64,000 nt of DNA from Taibaiella sp041660405 (GTDB lineage Bacteria; Bacteroidota; Bacteroidia; Chitinophagales; Chitinophagaceae). Under the pieces are notes generated by a model. That model saw nothing but the letters and a program-made list of their open reading frames with translations. It made no database searches and was not told the DNA's origin. Shown piece after piece: positions 8,006 to 16,667 of the stretch (within the stretch, counting starts at the first letter, position 1; each line of letters begins with the position of its first letter). Position numbers and translations under genes: made by a program. Location of the stretch: contig JBAZWL010000009.1 of the NCBI GenBank assembly GCA_041660405.1, positions 1 through 64,000 on the forward strand, given 5' to 3'.

Positions 8006-8893
8006 ATGAATAATGTACAGGCCATGCCCAAGGAGCCCACAACTATAGGTAAATATCTTTCCCTGGTGAAATTCAGTCATACTGTATTTGCCTTGCCTTT
8101 TGCGCTTATCGGTTTTACGTTGGCTGTTATTTATGAGCAACAAACATTTCATTGGCATTTGTTTGTATTGATGTTGCTATGCATGGTATTTGCCAGAAGT
8201 GCGGCTATGGCTTTTAATCGTTACCTCGACCGTAAGTTTGACGCACTTAATCCACGTACTGCAAAAAGGGAAGTGCCCGCAGGAGTGATCAAGCCACAAC
8301 ATGCATTGGCCTTCACTATAGTCAATTGTGTACTATTTGTAGCAGCCACTTATTTTATCAATACTATTTGTTTTTATCTTTCGCCTGTAGCCTTATTTGT
8401 AATTCTGTTTTATAGTTATACCAAAAGATTTACTGCTTTATGCCATCTTGTATTAGGCACAGGGCTGGCTTTGGCTCCTATAGGTGCTTATCTTTCTGTT
8501 ACCGGTTATTTTAGTTTTCTTCCGTTGTTATTTTCCTTTGCGGTATTTACCTGGGTGTCCGGTTTTGATATTATATATGCCATGCAGGATGAAGATTTTG
8601 ATCGTGGACAAAAACTACATTCCATACCTACAGTATTAGGAAAGAACAGGTCGCTCATGGTGAGTAATATACTTCATGTTTTTTCAGCACTATTTGTAAT
8701 CGCAGCCGGATATTTGGGGCAGTTTGGAATGCTGTACTGGGTTGGCGTTGCCGTGTTTACCGGATTGCTTATTTATCAACATTTATTGGTAAAACCTAAT
8801 GATCTCAGCAAAGTGAATATAGCCTTCATGACTACCAATGGTATTGCCAGTATTGTGTTTGCGGTGTTTGTGATTTTAGATTTGATGTTGTAG
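8006..8893 (+). CDS. UbiA-family prenyltransferase, MqnP-like (menaquinone synthesis)
   Basis: UbiA-family integral membrane enzymes attach polyprenyl chains to aromatic acids. About eight hydrophobic helices are evident. The two Asp-rich motifs are NRYLDRKFDALNPRTAKRE near residue 66 and DEDFDRGQKLHSIP near residue 195, matching the NRxxDxxxD / DxxxD pattern. The NPRTAKREVPAG wording and the DxDFDRxxxxxSIP second motif are closer to the futalosine-pathway prenyltransferase MqnP than to MenA. Menaquinone synthesis is the inferred role. The ATG at 8006 is chosen over an upstream TTG at 7985. The gene follows the DUF1573 gene after 26 bases and is probably co-transcribed with it. Confidence 0.85.
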   Translation: MNNVQAMPKEPTTIGKYLSLVKFSHTVFALPFALIGFTLAVIYEQQTFHWHLFVLMLLCMVFARSAAMAFNRYLDRKFDALNPRTAKREVPAGVIKPQHALAFTIVNCVLFVAATYFINTICFYLSPVALFVILFYSYTKRFTALCHLVLGTGLALAPIGAYLSVTGYFSFLPLLFSFAVFTWVSGFDIIYAMQDEDFDRGQKLHSIPTVLGKNRSLMVSNILHVFSALFVIAAGYLGQFGMLYWVGVAVFTGLLIYQHLLVKPNDLSKVNIAFMTTNGIASIVFAVFVILDLML

Positions 8894-8916
8894 TCATTCT
8901 TAGAAATTTATATGCC

Positions 8917-10809
8917 TTGCTGCAATCACTCTTACAACAATATTGGAACTACACCACTTTCCGTCCGCTGCAGGAAGAAATAATAACTGCGGTAATGGAT
9001 GGCAAAGATAGCTTTGCGCTGTTACCTACCGGTGGTGGTAAATCAGTATGTTATCAATTACCTGCTATAGCGCAAGATGGTTTTTGCCTGGTGATCAGTC
9101 CGCTGATTGCTTTAATGCAGGATCAGGTAATGCAGTTGAAGAAAAGAGGTATAGAAGCAGCATTTGTACATTCCGGTATGACCTCCCGCCAAGTACATGA
9201 AGTGCTGGATCGTGCTACATGCAATGAATTCAAGCTGCTATACGTAGCTCCGGAACGGTTGCAGACAGAAAGTTTTTTGGATTATGCCGAAGGCTTTGAA
9301 GTCAACCTGATTGCTGTGGATGAAGCCCATTGCATCTCTCAATGGGGGCATGATTTCAGGCCGGCTTACCGCAAGATAGACACACTAAGGGAAATCTTTC
9401 CCAAGGTACCTTTATTGGCTTTGACAGCTTCTGCTAATGAAAAAGTGCAGCTGGATATCATGGAGCAATTGCGGCTCAAAGATCCTGCGATATTTAAGCA
9501 AAGTGTAGTAAGGGAAAACCTCCTTTATCATATCAGATATACAGAAAATAAACCTGCGGATACCAATACCTTATTTAAGTCTCAAAAGGGAAGCGGAATA
9601 TTATATTGCCGTAGCCGCAAACGTTGCGTGGAAACGGCTATACAGCTTAAAGGCGAAGGTATAGATGCAGGCATTTATCATGCCGGTATGCCCAGAGAAG
9701 AAAGGGAACTGATGCAGGAAAAATGGACATCAAGTCATGAGCAGGTGATCTGCGCTACTACTGCTTTTGGTATGGGAATTGATAAGCCCGATGTGCGCAT
9801 TGTAGGTCATTATGATGCCCCTGAAAATATTGAGGAGTATTACCAGGAAGCGGGCAGGGCAGGACGAGACCGCCAGAAGGCACACGCAGTTTTATTTTAC
9901 AATCATAAAGATATTCAGCGCTTACAGGAGTCAACAGAAATTAATTATCCACCTGAAGAATATATTCGTAAAGTATACCAGCTTGTAGGTGATTATTTGA
10001 AAGTGCCTGTGGGTGAGGGTATGGAACAGTTTCAGCCTTTTGATGCAGTTGCTTTTGTGCATACCTTTCAACTGGAAATGTTGAAAACCTTAAGTGCTAT
10101 TCGTTTACTGGACAGGGAAGGTTTCTGGCAATGGAACGAAAATGCAAATACACAGACATTGGTTCAGTTTACTACGGATAGAAGTACTTTAAACTACCTG
10201 GAACAAAATGAACCGGCTTTATCTCATATCGCTACCAGCCTGTTAAGGCTGTATGGTAGCGTGTTTCATTTCCCAACCGTGATCAGGGAATTTGAAGTGA
10301 GTAAATTGATGCGTATTGAGAAAGCGCAACTGGATCTTGGTTTGCAACGATTGGCATCACTAGGTATTATAGAGTATCAACCCGCGACTTCAGGTGGGAC
10401 ATTGTACTGGATGCATGATCGGTTTAGTCAGAATCATTTACGACTGGACATGGCGCGTATTAACCGGTTGCGGGAAGCCCATGAAGAAAGGATCGCAAAA
10501 ATGATAGCATACATTACAGAAGAGCAGGTATGCAGAAATATTTTGCTCTCCCGATATTTTGGTGAAGAGAATGATAAGCCTTGTGGTGGCTGCGATGCTT
10601 GCAAGCGAAACGCAAAACAAGCAGAACAGCCAACAGATCTGAAAGAACAGGTATTGGCTATTATTCGCCAGGAGCAGGAAATATCCGTTCAGGATCTTAC
10701 CTTACGTTTTCCGGAAATTGATACTTCATTGGTTATATCGGCTATCAGATCTCTTAATGATGAAAGCTTATGCCGCATTTACCCTACAGGAATTATCTTT
10801 GCCACCTGA
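8917..10809 (+). CDS. recQ: ATP-dependent DNA helicase RecQ
   Basis: RecQ is a 3'-5' DNA helicase of recombination and fork repair. The 630-residue protein begins with LLQQYWNYTTFRPLQEEII. It carries Walker A (TGGGKS, residues 38-43), DEAHCISQWGHDFR (DEAH 135-138), the helicase C-domain motif QEAGRAGRD, and a four-Cys zinc module (CRNILLSRYF then CGGCDAC) followed by a winged-helix region. No HRDC domain follows, so it is a short RecQ. There is no ATG in frame at the N-terminus; the TTG at 8917, 23 bases after the UbiA gene, is the best start, so initiation may be weak or coupled to the upstream gene. Confidence 0.94.
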   Translation: MLQSLLQQYWNYTTFRPLQEEIITAVMDGKDSFALLPTGGGKSVCYQLPAIAQDGFCLVISPLIALMQDQVMQLKKRGIEAAFVHSGMTSRQVHEVLDRATCNEFKLLYVAPERLQTESFLDYAEGFEVNLIAVDEAHCISQWGHDFRPAYRKIDTLREIFPKVPLLALTASANEKVQLDIMEQLRLKDPAIFKQSVVRENLLYHIRYTENKPADTNTLFKSQKGSGILYCRSRKRCVETAIQLKGEGIDAGIYHAGMPREERELMQEKWTSSHEQVICATTAFGMGIDKPDVRIVGHYDAPENIEEYYQEAGRAGRDRQKAHAVLFYNHKDIQRLQESTEINYPPEEYIRKVYQLVGDYLKVPVGEGMEQFQPFDAVAFVHTFQLEMLKTLSAIRLLDREGFWQWNENANTQTLVQFTTDRSTLNYLEQNEPALSHIATSLLRLYGSVFHFPTVIREFEVSKLMRIEKAQLDLGLQRLASLGIIEYQPATSGGTLYWMHDRFSQNHLRLDMARINRLREAHEERIAKMIAYITEEQVCRNILLSRYFGEENDKPCGGCDACKRNAKQAEQPTDLKEQVLAIIRQEQEISVQDLTLRFPEIDTSLVISAIRSLNDESLCRIYPTGIIFAT

Positions 10810-10838
10810 TTTTGTTCACAACATTAAATTTAAATGAT

Positions 10839-11177
10839 ATGATCATTGGTGTAGCAGGCCCATACTCTGCTGCCAGCGAAACGGAGCGGCAGCACAATCT
10901 TGATAAAATGAATGCCGCCGCCGCACGGTTATTAGAGCTGGGGCATATACCTTTGATTGGTATGAATGCTGCTTTACCTGTTGTAAATATGACTTCAAAA
11001 GTAGACCGATATAAATCTATAATGGATATTTCGTTAGCGGTGATCGATAAATGCGAAGGATTATTATTGCTTGCAGAAAGCCCGGGAGCCAATAGGGAAA
11101 GAGATCTTATTCTCGCAAAAGGCTTTCCTGTATTTACTTCTATTGATGAGATAGAAGTGTTTTTTAAAAATAAATAG
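10839..11177 (+). CDS. DUF4406 / nucleoside 2-deoxyribosyltransferase-like protein
   Basis: The 112-residue protein begins MIIGVAGPYSAASETERQHNLDKMNAAA, the AGPY motif and following helix of the nucleoside 2-deoxyribosyltransferase superfamily (DUF4406 branch). It ends with CEGLLLLAESPGANRERDLILAKG, where the Glu-Ser-Pro-Gly-Ala region matches the family's ligand loop. A nucleotide-related substrate is likely but unknown. The reading frame extends upstream into recQ, but the ATG at 10839 places the family motif at the N-terminus, as is normal. The next gene starts 16 bases downstream. Confidence 0.8.
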   Translation: MIIGVAGPYSAASETERQHNLDKMNAAAARLLELGHIPLIGMNAALPVVNMTSKVDRYKSIMDISLAVIDKCEGLLLLAESPGANRERDLILAKGFPVFTSIDEIEVFFKNK

Positions 11178-11193
11178 ACGATACTTAACCAGT

Positions 11194-12195
11194 ATGATAA
11201 ACTTTGCGATAGTAGGATTTGGCCATATAGGTAGAAGGCATGCAGAACACATTATGAACAATGGGGAATGTAAACTTGTAGCCATTTGCGATACGGATAC
11301 TGATGTGGTGGACAGGCTTCCCAATAAAGGAATTTCTTTTTACCCAAAGATAGAAGACCTGCTTTCTGCTACAACTGCAGATGTGATCTGTATCTGCACG
11401 CCTAATTATCTGCACGCTGAACATGCTATTGCTGCATTGGATGCTGGTAAACATGTAGTGGTAGAGAAGCCTATGGCAATGAGTGTTGAGGAATGCGATG
11501 CGATGATAGCCGCAGCAGACCGTAATCACAAAGTTATTTTTGCGGTAAAGCAAAATCGCTACAATCCACCGGTAGCAGCGGTTAAAGAACTGATTACCTC
11601 CGGAAGGTTGGGGAAGATCTATATGATGCAGGTAAATTGTTTCTGGAACAGGAGCGATAACTATTATGCCCAAAGTGAATGGCGTGGCAGAAAGGAAAAA
11701 GATGGTGGTTGTTTATTTACACAATTCAGTCATTTTATTGATATCCTGTATTACCTCAATGGCAATATCACGGAGGCTTCCGGCTTGTTGGACAACTTTG
11801 CTCATCAGCATAATACAGAGTTTGAAGATAGTGGCAACTTTATTATGAAAGCTGCAAATGGTGCGATAATCAATTTTAACTTTTCTACCTGTGCCTATGA
11901 AAAAAATATGGAAGGCTCCATAACGATACTGGCACAAAATGGAACATTAAAGATTGGCGGGCAGTACCTGAATACGCTGGAATACCAATGCCTGCAGGGG
12001 GAAGAACTTCCGCATATTAATATTGTTGCGAAGGAAAATGATTATGGTTTGTATAAAGGTTCCATGAGTAATCACGATAAAGTGATTCAGAATGTGGTAG
12101 ATGTTTTGAACTACAATATGCCTGTGATGACCGGAGCTGAAGAGGGAAAAGATGTGATTGGCATTATCGAGTTGATGTATGCTCATGCAAAGTAA
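11194..12195 (+). CDS. Gfo/Idh/MocA-family oxidoreductase (WbpB/WlbA-like)
   Basis: This is a 333-residue NAD(P)-dependent sugar dehydrogenase. The N-terminal Rossmann motif is FAIVGFGHIGRRHAEHI. CTPNYLHAEHAIAALDAGKHVVVEKPMAM contains the EKP lysine that is conserved and catalytic in the family. FTQFSHFIDILYYL in the C-terminal domain provides the usual His. The pattern with CFWNRSDNYYAQSEWRG resembles enzymes that oxidise UDP-N-acetyl sugars for surface polysaccharide (WbpB/WlbA), but no polysaccharide cluster is present, so the substrate is unsure. It is probably co-transcribed with the DUF4406 gene. Confidence 0.85.
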   Translation: MINFAIVGFGHIGRRHAEHIMNNGECKLVAICDTDTDVVDRLPNKGISFYPKIEDLLSATTADVICICTPNYLHAEHAIAALDAGKHVVVEKPMAMSVEECDAMIAAADRNHKVIFAVKQNRYNPPVAAVKELITSGRLGKIYMMQVNCFWNRSDNYYAQSEWRGRKEKDGGCLFTQFSHFIDILYYLNGNITEASGLLDNFAHQHNTEFEDSGNFIMKAANGAIINFNFSTCAYEKNMEGSITILAQNGTLKIGGQYLNTLEYQCLQGEELPHINIVAKENDYGLYKGSMSNHDKVIQNVVDVLNYNMPVMTGAEEGKDVIGIIELMYAHAK

Positions 12196-12272
12196 TGTTC
12201 TTTGGGCAGGCTTGTGCTTTCGGCCCCCAATAATAAGCTCGGTGAATTGAAAATACTCCGTGCAAACCCGAA

Positions 12273-12524
12273 AATATTGCACACTGCCGGCAGCTGATTA
12301 AAGGCTGTCGTCACCTGATTGCGTTCTTCCTGCATCTGATTGCGAACTGGCGACGCCCGATTGCTTACTGGCGCTATCGGATTGTAAAGTGACGACATCG
12401 GATTGTAAACTGACGGGACCTGATTACAGACTGGCGGCGCCTGATTGCAAACTGTCGACACCTGATTGCGAACTAGCGCTGCCAGATTGTCAAGTGGCGG
12501 CGCCAGATTGTCGAGTGAAAATGC
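12273..12524. repeat. 21-bp degenerate tandem repeat array, open in one frame on each strand
   Basis: Eleven consecutive 21-bp units run from 12294 to 12524 without a single indel, with a weaker twelfth unit at 12273-12293. The consensus is roughly C-N-GATTG-Y-NNA-STG-NCG followed by four variable bases. Read on the plus strand the units encode a heptad of the form [P/S]-D-C-x-[L/V]-[A/T]-x. Read on the minus strand they encode [C/Y/R]-N-Q-x-x-x-V, giving a 124-codon frame from a TTG at 12557. Substitutions at repeat position 2 are four-fold synonymous and most of those at position 8 are two-fold synonymous in the plus frame, but they change the residue in the minus frame, so the plus frame looks like the constrained one. 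It has no ATG (first GTG at 12389) and no visible promoter. Protein or selfish minisatellite cannot be decided here. Confidence 0.85.
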
Positions 12525-12610
12525 ATTTTTACGCCCTGATGGGCTACTTTGCGTCAATTAATCGATGCAATTTGCTCTAATGCCAAATTTAAATATAAAA
12601 TAGTTCAATT

Positions 12611-12643
12611 AATCTCGCAGCGGCGCGGCGACGCTGCGAGATT
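12611..12643. repeat. GC-rich hairpin sharing an 18-nt core with 16543-16560
   Basis: The 12-bp stem 12611-12622 / 12632-12643 is far more GC-rich than its AT-rich surroundings. Its reverse complement contains TCTCGCAGCGTCGCCGCG, which also occurs exactly in the loop region of the hairpin at 16528-16576, in the opposite orientation. Confidence 0.8.
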
Positions 12644-12758
12644 GGATTATAAAAATTGGATACTTTTTATAATCAGTAATGGTGTAAATCTGATATCTTA
12701 CTGATTATTTTCCTTGTCATGTTTAGCTTTTAGCTTGCCGAAATGCCTGGTTGGTATA

Positions 12759-12802
12759 AAAAGAACGCAGCGGTCCACCTTGGTAAACCGCTGCGTTCTT
12801 TT
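12759..12802 (-). terminator. Terminator of parA-parB
   Basis: A 16-bp perfect stem (12759-12774 with 12787-12802) carries AAAA on one side and TTTT on the other, and lies 18 bases beyond the parB stop. It could work in both directions. Confidence 0.85.
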
Positions 12803-12819
12803 ATAAATTTATCTTAAGG

Positions 12820-13788
12820 TCAGATCTTCATAGCATCCATAATACGCTCGAGGTCTTCATCGTTATAAAAATCAATTACAATAGTGCCTTTACCATTTTT
12901 CTTCCGGTCCAGATGCACTTTGGTAGCAAAGTGGGAAGCCATATTATCTTCAATACGTTTGTAAGCCGGGGGGAGTTTCTGTACCGTAGTTGGTGTTTTC
13001 TCCATAGGCCTGCGTTCCTGCAACATATTTTTCACCAGCGCTTCTACCTGCCTTACGGATAAACCTTTTTGTGTAGCTTCACGATATACGTACAATTGCT
13101 CATCTACATTTTCCAGACCTATAATAGCGCGGGCATGGCCCATACTCAATGCGCCATCACGTACTGCTTTCTGTATATCAGGGGGTAATTTTAATAAACG
13201 AAGATAATTGGCTACCGTACTGCGTTCCTTCTTCATACGGTCAGCTACTTGTTCCTGCGTTAGCGAACACTCATCCATCAGCCTTTTATAGCTCAAGGAT
13301 ATCTCTATTGCATTAAGGTTTTCACGTTGCAGGTTTTCCAGTAATGCCAGCTCCAATAATTCCTGATCGTCGGCAGTGCGGATATAAGCGGGTATGTCTT
13401 TAAGGCCGGCCATTTTGGAGGCGCGATAACGACGCTCACCGGATATCAGCCGGTATTTACCATTGGCCATTCTGGCAACGGTTATTGGCTGTATGATATC
13501 ATGTAAGGCAATACTTTCTGATAATTCTTTCAGCGCCTGCTCGTCAAAATCGTGACGGGGCTGTTTTGGATTTACTTCTATTTGTTCGATAGGAATACGT
13601 CCTCCCACCACTGCAGCTGCTGGTTTGCCCGCAGGAATAGACTCAGCAGTAGCTTTCAGCTCTTCATCTATATTGTTAAGCAAAGCCTTGATGCCCAGCC
13701 CTAATGCTTTTTTCTTATTGCTTGAATTTGAATTCGTCATGTTCGCGTTTTCTTTCACCTGATCAGCAGTATTAATTGTTGTTGCCAT
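12820..13788 (-). CDS. parB: Chromosome-partitioning protein ParB
   Basis: ParB is a CTP-dependent clamp that loads at parS sites and works with ParA in origin segregation. The protein has the KKKALGLGIKALL N-terminal ParA-interaction motif, the ParB/Srx core (QIEVNPKQPRHDFDEQALKELSESI, then GERRYRASKMAGLKDIPAYI and ENLQRENLNAIEIS), a helix-turn-helix (TQEQVADRMKKERSTVANYLRLLKLP, GHARAIIGLE) and a C-terminal dimerisation segment ending GKGTIVIDFYNDEDLERIM. The ATG at 13788 overlaps the parA end by 17 bases; an ATG at 13740 would remove the overlap and still keep the N-terminal motif, so the start is uncertain. Confidence 0.96.
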   Translation of the reverse strand: MATTINTADQVKENANMTNSNSSNKKKALGLGIKALLNNIDEELKATAESIPAGKPAAAVVGGRIPIEQIEVNPKQPRHDFDEQALKELSESIALHDIIQPITVARMANGKYRLISGERRYRASKMAGLKDIPAYIRTADDQELLELALLENLQRENLNAIEISLSYKRLMDECSLTQEQVADRMKKERSTVANYLRLLKLPPDIQKAVRDGALSMGHARAIIGLENVDEQLYVYREATQKGLSVRQVEALVKNMLQERRPMEKTPTTVQKLPPAYKRIEDNMASHFATKVHLDRKKNGKGTIVIDFYNDEDLERIMDAMKI

Positions 13789-14596
13789 GTTCGTCAGGTT
13801 CAAATATTTTGTCTTCGTTTTTGATCTTGGTCAGATTGTTTTTCTGCAAGATCTCTTTAGCAAGGTTCAGGTAATTCACAGCACCTGTACTATCCATATC
13901 ATACATTAATGCTGGTTTACCGAAGCTTGGGGCTTCACCCAGTTTAGTATTACGGTGAATAATGGTATTAAATACCAGCTCTTCAAAGTGATTTTTGATT
14001 TCTTCAACTACCTGGTTGCTTAGACGTAAACGTCCATCGTACATAGTCATCAGGATACCTTCAATCTGAAGTTCGGTATTGATGCGGGTTTGTACAATCT
14101 TAATAGTATTGAGCAATTTACCCAGGCCCTCTAATGCAAAATATTCGCATTGTACCGGTATCACCACAGAGTTGGCTGCAGTAAGCGCATTTACGGTAAT
14201 CAGGCCAAGCGAAGGAGAGCAGTCAATGATGATAAAATCAAAATTCTTACTTTCTTTTTCTAACGCGTGGCGCAAAACGTGTTCGCGATTAGGATGATTG
14301 ATCAATTCAATTTCCGCACCCACCAGGTCAAGATGTGAAGGTAGCAGGTGAAGATTAGGTATTTCTGTTTCCAGCATGGCCTGCGATACCGGCATCTCAT
14401 TCACGATGCAGTCGTAAAGGCTTACCTGTATGTTCTTTAAATCAAAACCATTGCCGGTAGTGCTGTTCGCCTGCGGATCAGCATCTATCAATAATGTTTT
14501 GTATTCGAGTACCGCAAGGCTTGCGGCAAGGTTAATTGCCGTGGTAGTTTTACCTACTCCACCTTTCTGGTTTGCTATTGCTATTATCTTCGCCAT
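13772..14596 (-). CDS. parA: Chromosome-partitioning ATPase ParA/Soj
   Basis: This deviant-Walker ATPase has 274 residues. KGGVGKTTT at residues 11-19 is the deviant Walker A with the signature lysine. LLIDADPQANST is the A' motif and FIIIDCSPSLG is Walker B. The later segments VVIPVQCEYFALEGL and NTIIHRNTKLGEAPSFGKP are typical of chromosomal ParA/Soj rather than plasmid ParA. It is the first gene of a two-gene operon with parB. The 50 bases upstream hold interleaved ATCATCATGAT inverted repeats but no clear TAnnTTTG box. Confidence 0.97.
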   Translation of the reverse strand: MAKIIAIANQKGGVGKTTTAINLAASLAVLEYKTLLIDADPQANSTTGNGFDLKNIQVSLYDCIVNEMPVSQAMLETEIPNLHLLPSHLDLVGAEIELINHPNREHVLRHALEKESKNFDFIIIDCSPSLGLITVNALTAANSVVIPVQCEYFALEGLGKLLNTIKIVQTRINTELQIEGILMTMYDGRLRLSNQVVEEIKNHFEELVFNTIIHRNTKLGEAPSFGKPALMYDMDSTGAVNYLNLAKEILQKNNLTKIKNEDKIFEPDEHGNNN

Positions 14597-14653
14597 TTTA
14601 TTTCTTATATCATCATGATATCATCATCATGATGTAATCATTTTACAGGGTTA

Positions 14654-15337
14654 TTATCTTCCAATCTCAATCGTTTTACCAATCTCCGGCAATATCAATT
14701 CTTTTCCTTTTTGCTTAAAAATATTAATGGCTTTATCATGGTCTATCACAATGTAGCCAAAAGTATCGAAGTGTACACCCACAACTTTATCACATTGTAC
14801 AAATTCCGCTGCTACCGCTGCTTCTTCTGCATCCATCGTAAAATTACCTCCAACCGGCATGATAGCCACGTCCAGTTTGGCATAACGGGGTATCAGCTGC
14901 ATATCCATGGTAAGACAGGTATCTCCCGAATAGTAAAAGTTGATCTCTTGTGTCCTGATCACAAAACCGCCCGGATTGCCACCGTAGCTACCATCAGGTA
15001 GGCCACTGCTGTGCATTGCAGGTACATAATGTACTTTGCCAAAATCAAAATCACGAGGACCAAAATTCATCGGATGCACCTTTTCATAGCCTTGTTTTTC
15101 TACCCAGCTCGTTATTTCTGGATTGGAAATTACAGTAGCACCTGTATTTTTTGCAATAGCCATCAGGTCCCCCACATGGTCGCCATGTCCGTGTGATACC
15201 AATATATAATCCGCTTCTATCTTATTGATATCTATATCTTTGGCCAGTTCGTTACCCGTAATGAATGGATCAAAAAGTAATTTTTTGCCTGAAACTTCAA
15301 CAGCAAAGCAGGCATGGCCATAAAACGTAAACTTCAT
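14654..15337 (-). CDS. UPF0173-type metal-dependent hydrolase (MBL fold)
   Basis: The 227-residue protein is a compact metallo-beta-lactamase-fold hydrolase. The N-terminal MKFTFYGHACFAVE is the UPF0173/YtkL signature. The metal motif is SHGHGDH with His49, His51, Asp53 and His54. Further ligands are supplied by MHSSG, YSGDTCLTMDM and VGVHFDTF. No signal peptide is seen, so it is cytoplasmic. The substrate is unknown for the family. The gene stands alone upstream of parA on the same strand, separated by 57 bases from the parA start. Confidence 0.9.
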   Translation of the reverse strand: MKFTFYGHACFAVEVSGKKLLFDPFITGNELAKDIDINKIEADYILVSHGHGDHVGDLMAIAKNTGATVISNPEITSWVEKQGYEKVHPMNFGPRDFDFGKVHYVPAMHSSGLPDGSYGGNPGGFVIRTQEINFYYSGDTCLTMDMQLIPRYAKLDVAIMPVGGNFTMDAEEAAVAAEFVQCDKVVGVHFDTFGYIVIDHDKAINIFKQKGKELILPEIGKTIEIGR

Positions 15338-15601
15338 CTGCTATTATTTGAGGATTATTTACACTGGTTAACGGGCAGTATAACCCCGTAATTCCTACAA
15401 AAATACGTTCAAAGAATGAATTTTGGGAATTTGTGGATAAAATACAATTTTCCCGAAGGCAAATGGGTGAATCCTTTGTACAATTCCTTTCTAAGATGTA
15501 TCATTGCAATTCCTTTTGAATATTTATTTTAAAAATAGTAATATTTAAGGAAACGAAATATTCAAGGGAAAACTGTTATCATTATCTTTTAAAATCGAAA
15601 T

Positions 15602-16483
15602 ATGAAGCACGCATACATTTTCCCTGGCCAGGGAGCACAATTCCCGGGTATGGGCAAAAATCTTTATCATTCAAGTGAACAGGCGAAGGAATTTTTTGAA
15701 ATAGCCAACGATATTCTGGGCTTCCGCATCTCTGATGTTATGTTTTCCGGAACAGAAGAGGAACTGAAACAAACCAATGTTACACAACCAGCCGTGTTTC
15801 TGCATTCTGTTATTACTTATTTGGTACATCCTGAATTGAAGCCTGATATGACTGCTGGTCACTCCCTGGGAGAATTTTCAGCATTGGTAGTTGCAGGCGC
15901 ATTGTCTTTTGAAGATGGGTTGAGACTGGTTGCAAAACGTGCTGCAGCAATGCAAAAGGCTTGCGAACAAAATCCATCAACTATGGCTGCCATACTTGGC
16001 CTGGAAGATGCTAAGGTAGAAGAAGTTTGTGCAAGCATTACCGACGAAGTGGTTGTGCCTGCCAATTACAACTGCCCCGGACAACTGGTGATCAGCGGAA
16101 GTATTGCCGGCATCGATAAAGCCTGCGAAGCCATGAAAGCTGCCGGTGCAAAACGTGCCTTGGTATTGCAGGTAGGCGGTGCATTTCACTCTCCTTTAAT
16201 GGAGCCTGCCCGTAAAGAATTGCAGGAAGCTATTGAGCAGACAGATTTCAAAATGCCGGTATGCCCTGTTTACCAGAATGTAGATGCAAAACCTTACGTT
16301 AATCCGGAAGACATTAAAACGAACCTGATCAACCAACTTACTGCCCCTGTTCGCTGGACACAAACGGTACAAAATATGGTTGCTGATGGGGCTACAGAAT
16401 TTACGGAGTGCGGCCCTGGAAACGTACTGCAAGGTCTTGTAAAGAAAATCAATAAAGAATCAGTTACTTCCAGCTTGGAGTAA
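15602..16483 (+). CDS. fabD: Malonyl-CoA:ACP transacylase
   Basis: FabD moves malonyl from CoA to acyl carrier protein for fatty-acid synthesis. The protein has 293 residues, the normal length. The N-terminal FPGQGAQFPGMGKNLY motif, the nucleophile elbow GHSLGEFSALV with Ser88, the GAFHSPLM motif with the catalytic His and the C-terminal ECGPGNVLQGLVKKI motif are all present. The gene stands alone, not next to other fab genes. A weak TATCTTTT box lies at 15583-15590, immediately before the start. Confidence 0.97.
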   Translation: MKHAYIFPGQGAQFPGMGKNLYHSSEQAKEFFEIANDILGFRISDVMFSGTEEELKQTNVTQPAVFLHSVITYLVHPELKPDMTAGHSLGEFSALVVAGALSFEDGLRLVAKRAAAMQKACEQNPSTMAAILGLEDAKVEEVCASITDEVVVPANYNCPGQLVISGSIAGIDKACEAMKAAGAKRALVLQVGGAFHSPLMEPARKELQEAIEQTDFKMPVCPVYQNVDAKPYVNPEDIKTNLINQLTAPVRWTQTVQNMVADGATEFTECGPGNVLQGLVKKINKESVTSSLE

Positions 16484-16527
16484 TAAAATCGTTTTCTAAA
16501 GTTTGGATTAAGACCTTAAGAAGTTAT

Positions 16528-16576
16528 GTCTACTATTATTTTCTCGCAGCGTCGCCGCGACAAAATAATAGTAGAC
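16528..16576. repeat. 15-bp AT-rich stem carrying the GC-rich 18-nt core
   Basis: The arms 16528-16542 and 16562-16576 (GTCTACTATTATTTT and its complement) are perfect. The 19-base loop holds TCTCGCAGCGTCGCCGCG, found also in the hairpin at 12611-12643. It follows fabD but is distinct from the terminator at 16617. Confidence 0.75.
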
Positions 16577-16616
16577 GTTTTTCGAACCATAGAACTCTAG
16601 AAAAAGTTGGGAAAAC

Positions 16617-16656
16617 AAAAATGTCGGCGATCCTTTAAAGATCGCCGACATTTTTT
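16617..16656. terminator. Bidirectional terminator between fabD and gldA
   Basis: The stem ATGTCGGCGATC (16621-16632) pairs with 16640-16651, flanked by an A-run on the left and a six-T run on the right. It serves fabD on the plus strand and gldA, whose stop lies 12 bases away, on the minus strand. Confidence 0.87.
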
Positions 16657-16667
16657 ATAGCAGAATA

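Noticed and set aside
11185..11673. Minus-strand 162-codon frame opposite the Gfo/Idh/MocA gene
   Set aside because: It is a shadow of a well-supported plus-strand dehydrogenase and shows no domain signature.
12273..12524. CRISPR array
   Set aside because: The 21-bp units are contiguous with no unique spacers, and no cas genes are present.
12183..12557. Minus-strand 124-codon frame through the repeat array as a protein gene
   Set aside because: It starts from a TTG with no ribosome binding site or promoter, and synonymous variation in the repeat fits the plus frame better.
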